A stretch of 64,000 nt of DNA from Hippea alviniae EP5-r. GTDB taxonomy: Bacteria > Campylobacterota_A > Desulfurellia > Desulfurellales > Hippeaceae. Both the position numbers and the translations under genes were made by a program. The DNA is taken from NCBI RefSeq assembly GCF_000420385.1, contig NZ_ATUV01000001.1, positions 682,001 to 746,000 of the forward strand. Direction: 5' to 3'. Below are positions 35,519-44,319 of the stretch, piece after piece; the stretch's first letter is position 1, and every line of letters begins with the position of its first letter. The notes beneath the pieces were generated by a model that was not told the DNA's origin, did not search any database, and saw only the letters and a program-made list of their open reading frames with translations.

Positions 35519-36358
35519 CTAAAGTTTTATCAACTGTTCTATCTTGACATTGGCATCCTGAAGCGTATTGACAATCTTTATAATTGTGCTCAAAAGCTCA
35601 TAAATCTTTACGATTCTTGCTGTCAAATCATCTATAACTTCTGCATGCTCATTTATAGCAAGACTGTTTTCATTCAACGACTCTGCTATATCATTTGACT
35701 TCTCATTTATTTTTAAGAATATCTCAGCAAAGTCATTAAAATCCTTTCTCAACTCATCGAGAAACTCTTTAACAGATTCGACTTTCTCAACGGTTGACAT
35801 CAGCTTTGCGTTAAAATCGTAAAGAATCTCCTGAATATTATCCGTTATATTGTCTGTCTTATTTGCAAGCTTTTTAATCTCGTCTGCAACGACGGCAAAA
35901 CCCTTACCGGCTTCACCTACCCTTGCAGCCTCAATGGCAGCATTCAAGGCAAGAAGATTCGTCTGTTTTGCAATATCAGATATACTGCTTGCGGCTTTGT
36001 TTATATTCTGTGTTATCGTCGTTAAACCCTTGATGCTTGCGACAAACTCATCAACTTCACTCTTCCTATTTTCAACTTCTTCGTTGCGCTCCATTACCCT
36101 GTTTGAGATATCGTTTATATTGAGATTAAACTCTTCAAAGTCGCTGTTGATTTTTGAGACATTCGTTGCCATACCCTTTAGGTTGCCTTCCATCTCTTCC
36201 AACGATGCAGAAAATGTCTTCATCTGGTCTTCTAAAAACTCAATGTCGTTTGCTATTATTTTAAAGCTCTCGATTGTTGCTGTTGAAACAAATGAGCTTT
36301 TTACAACACCCTTCGATAGCTTTCGTATGGCGTTTGCAGTCTTGCTATTCTCCTTCAT
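35519..36358 (-). CDS. Transmembrane-free methyl-accepting chemotaxis-type receptor
   Basis: A 279-aa coiled-coil protein without membrane segments or a recognisable ligand domain. It has the MCP signalling hairpin tip [32 protein letters not shown] that binds CheA/CheW. ATG 36358 is chosen because AGGTGA lies ~6 nt upstream; a GTG at 36367 overlapping the previous stop is the alternative. Immediate coupling to a di-iron ODP-like gene suggests that protein supplies the sensory input. Confidence 0.9.
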   Translation of the reverse strand: MKENSKTANAIRKLSKGVVKSSFVSTATIESFKIIANDIEFLEDQMKTFSASLEEMEGNLKGMATNVSKINSDFEEFNLNINDISNRVMERNEEVENRKSEVDEFVASIKGLTTITQNINKAASSISDIAKQTNLLALNAAIEAARVGEAGKGFAVVADEIKKLANKTDNITDNIQEILYDFNAKLMSTVEKVESVKEFLDELRKDFNDFAEIFLKINEKSNDIAESLNENSLAINEHAEVIDDLTARIVKIYELLSTIIKIVNTLQDANVKIEQLIKL

Positions 36359-36363
36359 GGCTA

Positions 36364-37146
36364 TCACCTGCTTATCTCGTCTATTATATCAGCACCGCAT
36401 TTGAGATTATTCAACCAATTCAGGAACATATCGACAGCTTCAAATCTAAAGACAGCTCCGTGCTGTGGTGCAAGCATCTTTGGTGCAAGGCTTCTAATTT
36501 TATTCACATAGTATCTGCATGCGTTAGAAGATGCCATATATCGTTTATGGAACCCTTCCATTAAATTTATATGACTGTTGAAGTTATCCTTATCAACAAA
36601 CAGATACTTGTTTGTATCGCTAAATACTGCAGCACCTATGTCTCCATTAAACAGAATCTTAGAGATAGGGTCAAACACTATAAGATTGCCAGGAGCATGA
36701 AGGAAATGAGCTGGTATAACTTCAAGCTCTCCAACCCTTCCACCAGAGTCAGGCAAACCCTTTATTCTTGACAAGTCCGTAATTCCAAAATGCGGCAAGA
36801 ATCTTACCCAAAGCTCTGATATGTAAACATTTGCATTGGTAACAGAAAGCCACATAGGAATACCAGAGCTGACATCTGGGTCTTGATGTGAGAAGAATAT
36901 ATACTCTATGTCGTCTAAATCTATATACTTCGTAACATTCGAGACAACCTTTGGAAATATGTGAATACCACCTGGATCAAGCAGAGTTCCCTTTTTACCG
37001 TGAACTATCAGATACTGGTTTGTCTGAATCAGTCCATCTTCAAGCCTGCCCCACCCAAGCCAGACAAACTTATGCTCTCCATCATCATATAATAATTCAC
37101 CATTCTCTATATCCACATCGGCATTTGACTTCGTGCAGTATTCCAT
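36364..37146 (-). CDS. ODP-like di-iron metallo-beta-lactamase-fold protein (putative oxygen/iron sensor)
   Basis: A 260-aa flavodiiron-type MBL-fold protein without flavodoxin or rubredoxin domains. Candidate metal ligands are H87, D89 and D91 (FSHQDPD), H150 (FLHAPGN), D169 (LFNGDIG) and H229 (APQHGAV), matching the H-x-[E/D]-x-D...H...D...H set of the family. In Treponema denticola an ODP of this kind works with a soluble chemoreceptor as an O2/Fe(II) sensor; the gene here is likewise followed by one. GGAGG precedes ATG 37146. O2 reduction as a plain enzyme is an alternative role. Confidence 0.85.
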   Translation of the reverse strand: MEYCTKSNADVDIENGELLYDDGEHKFVWLGWGRLEDGLIQTNQYLIVHGKKGTLLDPGGIHIFPKVVSNVTKYIDLDDIEYIFFSHQDPDVSSGIPMWLSVTNANVYISELWVRFLPHFGITDLSRIKGLPDSGGRVGELEVIPAHFLHAPGNLIVFDPISKILFNGDIGAAVFSDTNKYLFVDKDNFNSHINLMEGFHKRYMASSNACRYYVNKIRSLAPKMLAPQHGAVFRFEAVDMFLNWLNNLKCGADIIDEISR

Positions 37147-37182
37147 TTTTTACCTCCAAATTTTGACTTTTTTCTATTTACT

Positions 37183-37211
37183 TTGATAACATAAGGATAA
37201 ACGAAAGTCAA
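37183..37211 (-). promoter_or_regulatory. Promoter of the ODP-MCP operon
   Basis: On the minus strand TTGACT (37206-37211), a 17-bp spacer and TATCAA (37183-37188), ~37 nt before the ODP start. It lies in the 75-bp gap after gadB and probably drives the long downstream gene run. Confidence 0.55.
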
Positions 37212-37221
37212 CGAGAATTGC

Positions 37222-38610
37222 TTAACATATTTTGTTATGAATCTGGGAACTTTTCTTTTTTTGTGGTGCTCTAACAATACACTCACCCTTTATAGTATCA
37301 ACTGCTCTTTTCAAATCCCCTATTAACATATCAGCCATGTCCCTACTAAAGTTTTCTTTAACAACCACTCTCAAGATATGCATATCTTCGGCATTCTTAG
37401 GTAAATTATAAGCTGGCACTATCCAATCCCTCTCTCTTAGCTTTCTTGAAACTTCATACACGCTTATCTCATTATCAATGGAGTAGAAAGTTACAACAGG
37501 AAGTTTCAAGTCTTCATGAGTTAGCTTAAAAACACTCATCTTTCTTATCTCTTTTGCAACATATTTTGCATTTTCCATGCATGTTTTCATTATGGCTTTA
37601 TACCCGCTCTTGCCCAACCTTAGCATATTGTAGTATTGTGCTATCACCATAGCACTATTTCTCGAAAAGTTTAGTGTGTAAGTTGCTTCTTCACTTCCAA
37701 GATAATTAACATAAAATATTAAATCTTCTGGTAAAAATTCTTTATCCTTAAATATTAGCCAACCCACACCAGGATATACCAAACCATATTTATGACCAGA
37801 TACATTTATAGATTTCACCTGATTCAATCTGAAATCCCATTCCATATTAGGATATAAAAATGGCACTATAAACCCACCACTTGCAGCATCAACATGTATC
37901 GGTATATCTAAACCTTTAGCACTCTTTAAATCCACCAGCATCTCGTTTATCTCTTTTATTGGATCTATCTGACCTGTGAACGTAGTTCCAAGTACAGCTC
38001 CAACACATATCGTATTTTCATCTATCAGTTCTTTTGTCATTTCAACATCCATTGTATATCTTCCATGCTCCATAGGAACAAGCCTAAGCTCAACATCAAA
38101 GTACTTAGCAAACTTCTCCCACACAACATGGACATCAGCACCAACTACCAGATTGGGCTTTGTTGTATCTTTACCTTCCTTCTCTCTTCTTTTTCTCCAA
38201 CTCCACTTATGAGCTAAAAGCCCAAGCATTATCGCTTCAGAAGAGCCTATTGTAGATGTTCCAACATAGTCATTTTTTTCTGGAGCATTAAATAGTTTAG
38301 CTAACATATTAACTACTCTCTCTTGAATTACGCCTGTTTGGGGATACTCTTCTTGGTCAACCAAATTTTTGTTTATCGTCTCCATTATCAACTTTTCCGC
38401 CTGTGGTTCCATCCACGTAGTAACAAATGAAGCCAAATTCAAAAAAGGATTACCGTCAAGATTCATCTCATCATGTATAAGTTGATAGGCCACATCTGGC
38501 CCTATCCCATTATTTGGTATCTCATATTTTGGTATTGGCTCTGAAAACGCCCTGTTAGCATAAGTAGCAGAGACTTTGGCTCCTCTTTTTCTTCTTTTTC
38601 TTGAAAGCAT
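37222..38610 (-). CDS. gadB: Glutamate decarboxylase
   Basis: A 462-aa PLP enzyme converting glutamate to GABA plus CO2, consuming a proton. Strong family landmarks: [50 protein letters not shown] and the PLP lysine in [18 protein letters not shown] 38610 follows GGGAGG by 8 nt; an upstream TTG (38619) is less likely. No glutamate/GABA antiporter gene is nearby. It lies 15 nt after the LutBA fusion gene and so is the last member of the oxidation operon. Confidence 0.94.
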   Translation of the reverse strand: MLSRKRRKRGAKVSATYANRAFSEPIPKYEIPNNGIGPDVAYQLIHDEMNLDGNPFLNLASFVTTWMEPQAEKLIMETINKNLVDQEEYPQTGVIQERVVNMLAKLFNAPEKNDYVGTSTIGSSEAIMLGLLAHKWSWRKRREKEGKDTTKPNLVVGADVHVVWEKFAKYFDVELRLVPMEHGRYTMDVEMTKELIDENTICVGAVLGTTFTGQIDPIKEINEMLVDLKSAKGLDIPIHVDAASGGFIVPFLYPNMEWDFRLNQVKSINVSGHKYGLVYPGVGWLIFKDKEFLPEDLIFYVNYLGSEEATYTLNFSRNSAMVIAQYYNMLRLGKSGYKAIMKTCMENAKYVAKEIRKMSVFKLTHEDLKLPVVTFYSIDNEISVYEVSRKLRERDWIVPAYNLPKNAEDMHILRVVVKENFSRDMADMLIGDLKRAVDTIKGECIVRAPQKKKSSQIHNKIC

Positions 38611-38625
38611 TACAAACAACCTCCC

Positions 38626-40740
38626 TTATTTTGATATAAAAATATATTTTTCAAACAGCTCTGAGATATGTATTACCTCTATTGGCAAATCTCTCTTTTC
38701 TATCCCACCTTTTATCTGAATCATGCATCCTGGACACTCCGTTACAACAACATTAACATTTGTAGACTTTATGCTTTTTATTTTTTTGTCAAGGATAGAT
38801 GCCGATATTTCAGGATGGTCTATAGAAAAACTACCACCAAAACCGCAACATCTATCTGAATCTGGCAACTCAACAAACGCATCTTCCAATATCTTACGCA
38901 AAAAACTATCAGCAGAAAACCCAAAGCCCCTAATTTGATGACATGGAGTATGATAAGTGAATTTCTTATTTTTATCTGCTTTTACTTTCACTCCTAAATC
39001 TTTAATAAACTCTGAGAACATCCTCAGTTTACTCACTATCTGATTAGAAACTCTATAAATCTCTGGTATATCGGCCACCATATCTGGAAACTTTTTTATC
39101 ATAGAGCCACATGTCGGACACAACACTACATAACTATCGTAATCAGAAGGAGTATTCATATATTCTAAAGCCTTTATTACGCTCTTTTTTGCACTTTCTT
39201 TATCTCCTGAATGCAAAGCCGGAAATCCACAACATACGCTTGATGTAGGTATATCAATAGCTATATTCATTCTAACCAACAACTTAGCCATCGATATACC
39301 TACATCAGGATACAAAAATTCTATGGCACACCCAGGATAAAAAAACACTCTTTTTTCTGGATTCTTTGGGTTTTTTATCTCCTTTTTGAACCTTTCACTA
39401 AATGTCTTTTTGCTTATTTCCGGCAATTTCCTAAAGTTATACTTATCTGGAAGCAGTTTATCCTGCCTTGATGTTTTTAAAATCAAGCTTCCTATCTTAG
39501 CTGCACCCTTTAAATTCACAGGTTTAGATAAAATTGAAGAGAAGAGAAACTTTTTTGCAGGATTTATTCCATATTGCTCTGCTAAACCTACATTGAGTTT
39601 CTCTATCAAACCTTGAATATCCACTTTTGCTGGACATATATCATTACAAGTTTTACAACCAGCACACAGACTAAGAAGGTCCTTTGTATCACCCGTAGGG
39701 TGATACAAAGTTGTAAGTATAAGACCTATGGGACCTGTATAAATCTTCCCAAAAACATGCCCTCCTACAACTCCATAAACAGGACACACATTGGCACAAG
39801 AACCACACCTTATACATTTGAACGCCTCTTTAAGTATAGAATTATTCAAATAATTTAACCTACCATTATCAACAAATACAAAATGTAGCTCTTTTTTTCC
39901 ACTTTCGGAAGCTAAAGAGTTCAAAGCCCCCTTTATCCAACTAACATAAACAGACATAACTTGACCAGTAGCATTCTTCGGCAAAACCTTTAGGATTTTC
40001 AAAGCATCATCAAAACTTCCAACTAATTTTTCGTATCCCAGTACCACTATATGAACTGGTGGTATGGTAGTGACGAGTCTTCCGTTCCCTTCATTGGTGA
40101 CTATTCCTATAGTTCCTGTCTCCGCTACTGCCACATTTGCACCGCTTATTCCCACCTTAGCCCTAAAGTAGAACTCCCTTAAATAATTTCTCGCTATACT
40201 AACCATTCCTTCTATATCATCCTCATCTACTTCTACATTCAGATGTTGTTTAAACAATTTAGCTACTTGCTGCCTATTTTTGTGTATTGCTGGCATAATC
40301 ATATGCGAAGGGGTTTCTCCTGCAAGCTGTATAATCCATTCTCCTAAGTCGGTTTCGACAAGTTTCACTCCATTGCTTTCTAAATATTTATTTAAGCCTA
40401 TCTCTTCGGCAGTCATAGATTTTGACTTTACAACATGCTCCGCATTGTGCTTCTTGCAAACGCTTAGAATGTATTCGCAGGCATCGACCGAGTTTTCGGC
40501 TTGATAAACCTTAGCACCTGTCTTTTCAACTTCTTTCTTAAACTTTTCAAACAGTTCACCGATTTTATCCGCATTCCTAATTCTCAGGCTCGATACTTCT
40601 TCTCTAAGCTTTTGAAAACTTAAACCCTTATACGCTTTGATTTGGGCTTCCTTGTAATTATGATAAAATGTTTCAAGATTATTACCAAGAACACTATCTT
40701 TTATAGAATTTTCTATTTTCTCTTTTAATCTCTTGTGCAT
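38626..40740 (-). CDS. LutB-LutA fusion: Fe-S subunit of a lactate-oxidising complex
   Basis: A 704-aa protein (from ATG 40740; a GTG at 40752 overlapping the lutC stop is possible). Residues ~60-290 are a LUD domain (TAEEIGLNKYLES, VAVAETGTIGIVTNEGNGR). Two 4Fe-4S clusters follow (CIRCGSCANVCP, CAGCKTCNDICP), then two CCG domains (SVCCGFPALHSGD; CPGC...; DRCCGFGGSFS) characteristic of LutA/GlpC/LldE. In Bacillus LutA and LutB are separate; here they are one polypeptide. It sits between lutC and gadB. Confidence 0.9.
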   Translation of the reverse strand: MHKRLKEKIENSIKDSVLGNNLETFYHNYKEAQIKAYKGLSFQKLREEVSSLRIRNADKIGELFEKFKKEVEKTGAKVYQAENSVDACEYILSVCKKHNAEHVVKSKSMTAEEIGLNKYLESNGVKLVETDLGEWIIQLAGETPSHMIMPAIHKNRQQVAKLFKQHLNVEVDEDDIEGMVSIARNYLREFYFRAKVGISGANVAVAETGTIGIVTNEGNGRLVTTIPPVHIVVLGYEKLVGSFDDALKILKVLPKNATGQVMSVYVSWIKGALNSLASESGKKELHFVFVDNGRLNYLNNSILKEAFKCIRCGSCANVCPVYGVVGGHVFGKIYTGPIGLILTTLYHPTGDTKDLLSLCAGCKTCNDICPAKVDIQGLIEKLNVGLAEQYGINPAKKFLFSSILSKPVNLKGAAKIGSLILKTSRQDKLLPDKYNFRKLPEISKKTFSERFKKEIKNPKNPEKRVFFYPGCAIEFLYPDVGISMAKLLVRMNIAIDIPTSSVCCGFPALHSGDKESAKKSVIKALEYMNTPSDYDSYVVLCPTCGSMIKKFPDMVADIPEIYRVSNQIVSKLRMFSEFIKDLGVKVKADKNKKFTYHTPCHQIRGFGFSADSFLRKILEDAFVELPDSDRCCGFGGSFSIDHPEISASILDKKIKSIKSTNVNVVVTECPGCMIQIKGGIEKRDLPIEVIHISELFEKYIFISK

Positions 40741-40748
40741 CTTATCCC

Positions 40749-41225
40749 TCACAAATCTTTAACTATAAAAATTTTCATAGATTTAGGACCATGAACACCC
40801 AGAGTTAAAAACATCTCTATATCGGCCGTTCTACTTGCTCCTGTTATAAAAACAGCATAAGAACCACCATCTTTTGAAGTTATATCTTTTAAAATACTGG
40901 CTGCATCCTCCATTCTTCTCACGATACGAGACGCAGGTAAGATAACATGTAAATCATCACACAAAGCTGTAGCCCTTCTATACTCCTCTGAATCCTCGCA
41001 CAGAACCACGCTTCCAGTTTCAGCTATACCCAAACACGCCTCAACTATGGTTCTGTCTATGCCTTCTTTTTCAACAATTTTTATTGATTCCAAATTCAAG
41101 GAAGGTATATGTATAAAATCATAATGATTCTTTTCCAAAATACTACCCACATCTACTCTTTCCACTATCTTATTATCATTGCCAACAAGTTTTGAGAATT
41201 CCATAAACAGCTCAATTTCTTCCAT
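40749..41225 (-). CDS. lutC: LutC-like LUD-domain protein
   Basis: A 158-aa short LUD-domain protein: EACLGIAETGSVVLCEDSEEYRR and TADIEMFLTLGVHGPKSM are the LutC-type strands. It starts 14 bp inside the glcF-like gene and overlaps the LutBA gene (GTGA). LutC is the third component of the LutABC L-lactate oxidation complex. Confidence 0.88.
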   Translation of the reverse strand: MEEIELFMEFSKLVGNDNKIVERVDVGSILEKNHYDFIHIPSLNLESIKIVEKEGIDRTIVEACLGIAETGSVVLCEDSEEYRRATALCDDLHVILPASRIVRRMEDAASILKDITSKDGGSYAVFITGASRTADIEMFLTLGVHGPKSMKIFIVKDL

Positions 41226-42459
41226 TTAACCTCTCCTTTAGTAGCTGCTTGTATATAGTTTCTATCGGGTGTTTAACTTCCACGTTTAATGAGTTTTCAG
41301 AAACCAAGTCGGTAAACTGCATTACGCACCCAGGACAAGGTGTATACAAAACATCGTATCTCTTTATCTCATTCAGCTTTTTACTTCCGACCTCTCTTGA
41401 TGTTTTATTATGTTTAAGCCTGAAAGTCCCTCCGAACCCACAACAACTCTGATTTTTTAAGGGTTTTAGATTCTTTGAAACACTTTCTTTCAAAAAATCT
41501 ATCATTACACTATCTTTTGAATGCTCATAATGGCACGGCACATGCAGGGTAGAATTTTCACTGTTAGGGTTTATTTTTACATTCAACACCTCTTTTAAAA
41601 AGACAAGCACATCTATCATTCTCTGCCTTATCTTTCTGTCTGTAACCCTAACTCCTAAATCGGACAAACCCCATTGACATGTTGGACATGCCGTTATTAT
41701 GTAATCTGCATCATTTATAGAGTCAAACCAATCGAAATTTCTTTCAACCATGGTTTTATATAAATCCATATCTCCCATAGTTGCAGCAGGTATTCCACAA
41801 CAGTTATTTACTTTCGGAACATATACAGATACCTTAAACATCTTTAAAGTCTCAACTATAGCTTCTCCCCATGAAGTGTAAACATAGTTTATGGCACACC
41901 CAGGATAGAATATTACTCTCATTTTTTCATTTTTTGCTTTATTTAATCCACCATACATCTTTGTGAACGATACCGATTTTATGTTTTTCACATTAATCTC
42001 TATAGGAATCTTAAGCTTTCTTGTGCTTTCATCAAGCTTAGATGAGATCAAACGCATACCTACACTCACTGTTGGCTGAATACTCTCTACAAAATTGGGT
42101 CTATTCATCGCTGTCTTTAGAAAAATCTTTTGAGACACTGGTAGTTTATCTATTCTTCTTAGAACACTTTTAGCTCCAACAAATATCTCATCCGTCTTCA
42201 CACTGCTTGGACAAAATCTTTTGCATCTACCACACAATATGCAATAATCTAAATATTTAATAGCTCCTTTGAGACTATCTAGCCTACCTTCGTATATAGC
42301 CTCAATAAGCGAAATTTTGCCTCTTGAGACGGATTGCTCCAATCTATCTTTTTCATAAAGCGGGCAAACAGACTGACATATACCACACTTCATGCACTGA
42401 AGTGTAAGTTCTTCTAATTCCTTTAACTCTTTAACTATTTTTTTAAGCGAAAGAATCAT
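41212..42459 (-). CDS. Fe-S subunit of glycolate/D-lactate oxidase (GlcF-like)
   Basis: A 415-aa protein with two N-terminal 4Fe-4S motifs (CMKCGICQSVCP and CILCGRCKRFCP, residues ~20-75) and two C-terminal CCG domains (NNCCGIPAATMGD, QSCCGFGGTFRL, with CPTC and CPGC companions). This is the GlcF layout, passing electrons from the FAD subunit encoded just upstream (glcD-like, ATGA overlap) to a membrane carrier or to a partner such as the LutBA protein. Substrate (glycolate, D-lactate or another 2-hydroxyacid) is not readable. Confidence 0.92.
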   Translation of the reverse strand: MILSLKKIVKELKELEELTLQCMKCGICQSVCPLYEKDRLEQSVSRGKISLIEAIYEGRLDSLKGAIKYLDYCILCGRCKRFCPSSVKTDEIFVGAKSVLRRIDKLPVSQKIFLKTAMNRPNFVESIQPTVSVGMRLISSKLDESTRKLKIPIEINVKNIKSVSFTKMYGGLNKAKNEKMRVIFYPGCAINYVYTSWGEAIVETLKMFKVSVYVPKVNNCCGIPAATMGDMDLYKTMVERNFDWFDSINDADYIITACPTCQWGLSDLGVRVTDRKIRQRMIDVLVFLKEVLNVKINPNSENSTLHVPCHYEHSKDSVMIDFLKESVSKNLKPLKNQSCCGFGGTFRLKHNKTSREVGSKKLNEIKRYDVLYTPCPGCVMQFTDLVSENSLNVEVKHPIETIYKQLLKERLNGRN

Positions 42460-43829
42460 CTCAATACCTTACCTGGATTGAATATCCCTTTTTCATCTAT
42501 ACCGTTTTTTAATTTTCTCATGAACTTTATGGTGTCTAAGCCAATTTCTCTTTCTAAATACTTAGATTTTGCTATACCTATGCCGTGCTCTCCGCTTAGA
42601 GTCCCATCTAATTTCAATGTCTCCTCAAATATCTCATCTATAGCAGCTTTAACTCTCTTCATTTCCTTTTTATCCCTTTTGTCAGTTAGGATGGTAGGAT
42701 GAAGATTTCCATCACCAGCATGACCAAACGTTCCTATTATTATTTCGTATTTTTTTGAAATCTTTCGTATTAGTTGCATCATTTCTGGCACTTTGCTACG
42801 AGGTACAGTAGCATCTTCCAAAATCAAAGTTGGCCTAAGAAGAGCAAGGCTGCTCAAAGCATCTCTTCTTGCTTGCCATAGTTTATCTCTCTCTTCTTCT
42901 GTTCTGGCTATATGCACTTCTCCCTTCAAAGATCTGCATATTTTATAAATCTTTTTATATTCATCCTCAATCGCAGCAGGATGACCATCTATCTCTATAA
43001 GCAGTATAGCATCGGCCGATGTAGGAAGCCCTATTCTGTGGAACTTTTCCACTGTTCTTATGGTAAAATTGTCCAAAATCTCTAAAGTAGCAGGTAATAT
43101 CCTTGAAGCTATAATCTTAGAGACAGTTTCAGATGCTTTTATTATATCCGAATAATATACAAGCATTGTCTTTTTAGCTTCAGGTGGCGGAATAAGCTTT
43201 AATATAAACTCTACCATAACGCCAAATAGACCTTCAGATGACAGCATCAAACCGGGCAAGTTAAAGCCACTAACCAGCTTAACGGGTTTCCCACCTCCAG
43301 CAACAAAGTTGCCATCTGAATCAAAAAATTTAACGCCCATAAGATAGTTACTTGTAACGCCGTATTTTAAAGCTCTAAGCCCACCAGAATTCTCTGCAAC
43401 ATTTCCACCGATAGTAGAAACTTTCATGCTTGCCGGGTCTGGAGGATAAAGCAAGCCTTTCTCGGCAACTGCATCTGCTAATTTTTGTGTTACCACGCCA
43501 GCTTGCACTATTGCATATAAGTCTTCGGTATTTATTTCTATTATTCTATCCAACGCTGTGGTTAATAAAACACATCCACCTTTCACAGGAACACTACCGC
43601 CGCTCAGATTTGTTCCAGCACCTCTCACTGTTAGCGGTATAGAAGCTTTGTTGCACAGCTTTACTATCTTCTCAACTTGCTCATAATTTGTAGGCTGGAC
43701 CACAATATCTGGAAAAATAGGCCTTTCAGGATAAGCATCATAGCTATAAAAAGAGAGATCCAAAGGATTTGTAAAACAGTGCTCTTTTCCCACTATATTC
43801 TCAAAATCTTTTACAATACTCTTTTTAAT
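42456..43829 (-). CDS. FAD-linked 2-hydroxyacid dehydrogenase (GlcD / D-lactate dehydrogenase type), unusual start
   Basis: A 457-aa FAD_binding_4 plus FAD-oxidase C-terminal protein. Visible: PDIVVQPTNYEQVEKIVKLC, VRGAGTNLSGGSVPVKGG (FAD pyrophosphate loop), NVAENSGGLRALKYG, and C-terminal GTFGHAGDGNLHP and GTLSGEHGIGIAK. The N-terminus fitting the family begins at ATT 43829, seven nt after AAGGGG; no ATG/GTG/TTG starts this region. GTG 43793 is the nearest canonical alternative and would remove 12 residues. TTG 43892 lies inside the promoter. First gene of the oxidation operon. Confidence 0.85.
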   Translation of the reverse strand: MKKSIVKDFENIVGKEHCFTNPLDLSFYSYDAYPERPIFPDIVVQPTNYEQVEKIVKLCNKASIPLTVRGAGTNLSGGSVPVKGGCVLLTTALDRIIEINTEDLYAIVQAGVVTQKLADAVAEKGLLYPPDPASMKVSTIGGNVAENSGGLRALKYGVTSNYLMGVKFFDSDGNFVAGGGKPVKLVSGFNLPGLMLSSEGLFGVMVEFILKLIPPPEAKKTMLVYYSDIIKASETVSKIIASRILPATLEILDNFTIRTVEKFHRIGLPTSADAILLIEIDGHPAAIEDEYKKIYKICRSLKGEVHIARTEEERDKLWQARRDALSSLALLRPTLILEDATVPRSKVPEMMQLIRKISKKYEIIIGTFGHAGDGNLHPTILTDKRDKKEMKRVKAAIDEIFEETLKLDGTLSGEHGIGIAKSKYLEREIGLDTIKFMRKLKNGIDEKGIFNPGKVLR

Positions 43830-43880
43830 AACAATACCCCTTAAACCTAAAATTCTTAAAAAATTCTTAATATATTTAGC

Positions 43881-43909
43881 AAAATACTCCAATTTTTCTT
43901 GCCTGTCAA
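43881..43909 (-). promoter_or_regulatory. Promoter of the glcD-glcF-lutC-lutBA-gadB operon
   Basis: On the minus strand TTGACA (43904-43909), a 17-bp spacer and TATTTT (43881-43886). Transcription would begin near 43874, about 45 nt before the ATT start at 43829. Confidence 0.7.
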
Positions 43910-43974
43910 GTCGCCCACTTGCTATTTTTTTCTCTTTTTGATAAATAATTAATGTGTAAAAGGAGGCAAAAGTA

Positions 43975-44319
43975 ATGAAACAAATTAAAGAATTACCTGA
44001 AAATGGTAAATTTGTTGTGCTTTTCACATCAGACCACTGTCCACACTGCAAAAAGATGGAAAAGAATCTAAAGCAAATAGAAAAGAAATATCAAGAAAAA
44101 GGAATAGAGTTTTACACTATCAACATCTCAAGAAATCAGGAGATAGCCTTAAAATACAACATTATGTCAGTTCCCTTCACTGTTTTCATGAATGGTAAAA
44201 AGCTTGTTGGTAAGGAAGCGGGAGCCGTATCCATAAAAGCCATAGAGTTAGAACTTGAAGAGCTTATAAAAGATGGAGAGTTCGTCAAAAAGATAAAAAG
44301 GCTGTTTGGTTTTAAGTAA
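43975..44319 (+). CDS. Thioredoxin-fold protein with CPHC active site
   Basis: A 114-aa cytoplasmic thioredoxin-like protein: TSDHCPHCKKMEK contains the redox pair (DsbA-like CPHC rather than CGPC), INISRNQEIALKYNIMSVPFTVF contains the cis-Pro loop. The C-terminus adds a short basic extension (KKIKRLFGFK). AGGAGG precedes ATG 43975. It diverges from the glcD-like operon and its last 8 bp overlap the convergent PAS-GGDEF gene. Partner reductase unknown. Confidence 0.88.
   Translation: MKQIKELPENGKFVVLFTSDHCPHCKKMEKNLKQIEKKYQEKGIEFYTINISRNQEIALKYNIMSVPFTVFMNGKKLVGKEAGAVSIKAIELELEELIKDGEFVKKIKRLFGFK

Noticed and set aside
35850-36404. 184-codon open frame opposite the chemoreceptor gene
   Set aside because: The low-complexity Ser/Phe-rich translation is what antisense to a coiled-coil gene produces; no ribosome site.
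43919-43947. TTGCTA-17-TAAATA as promoter for the thioredoxin-like gene
   Set aside because: The -10 match is poor (3 of 6) in a very AT-rich stretch, so it is not separable from background.
43830-44051. N-terminal extension of the GlcD-like frame to 44051
   Set aside because: It overlaps the divergent thioredoxin gene and runs through the operon promoter; its residues have no resemblance to FAD oxidases.
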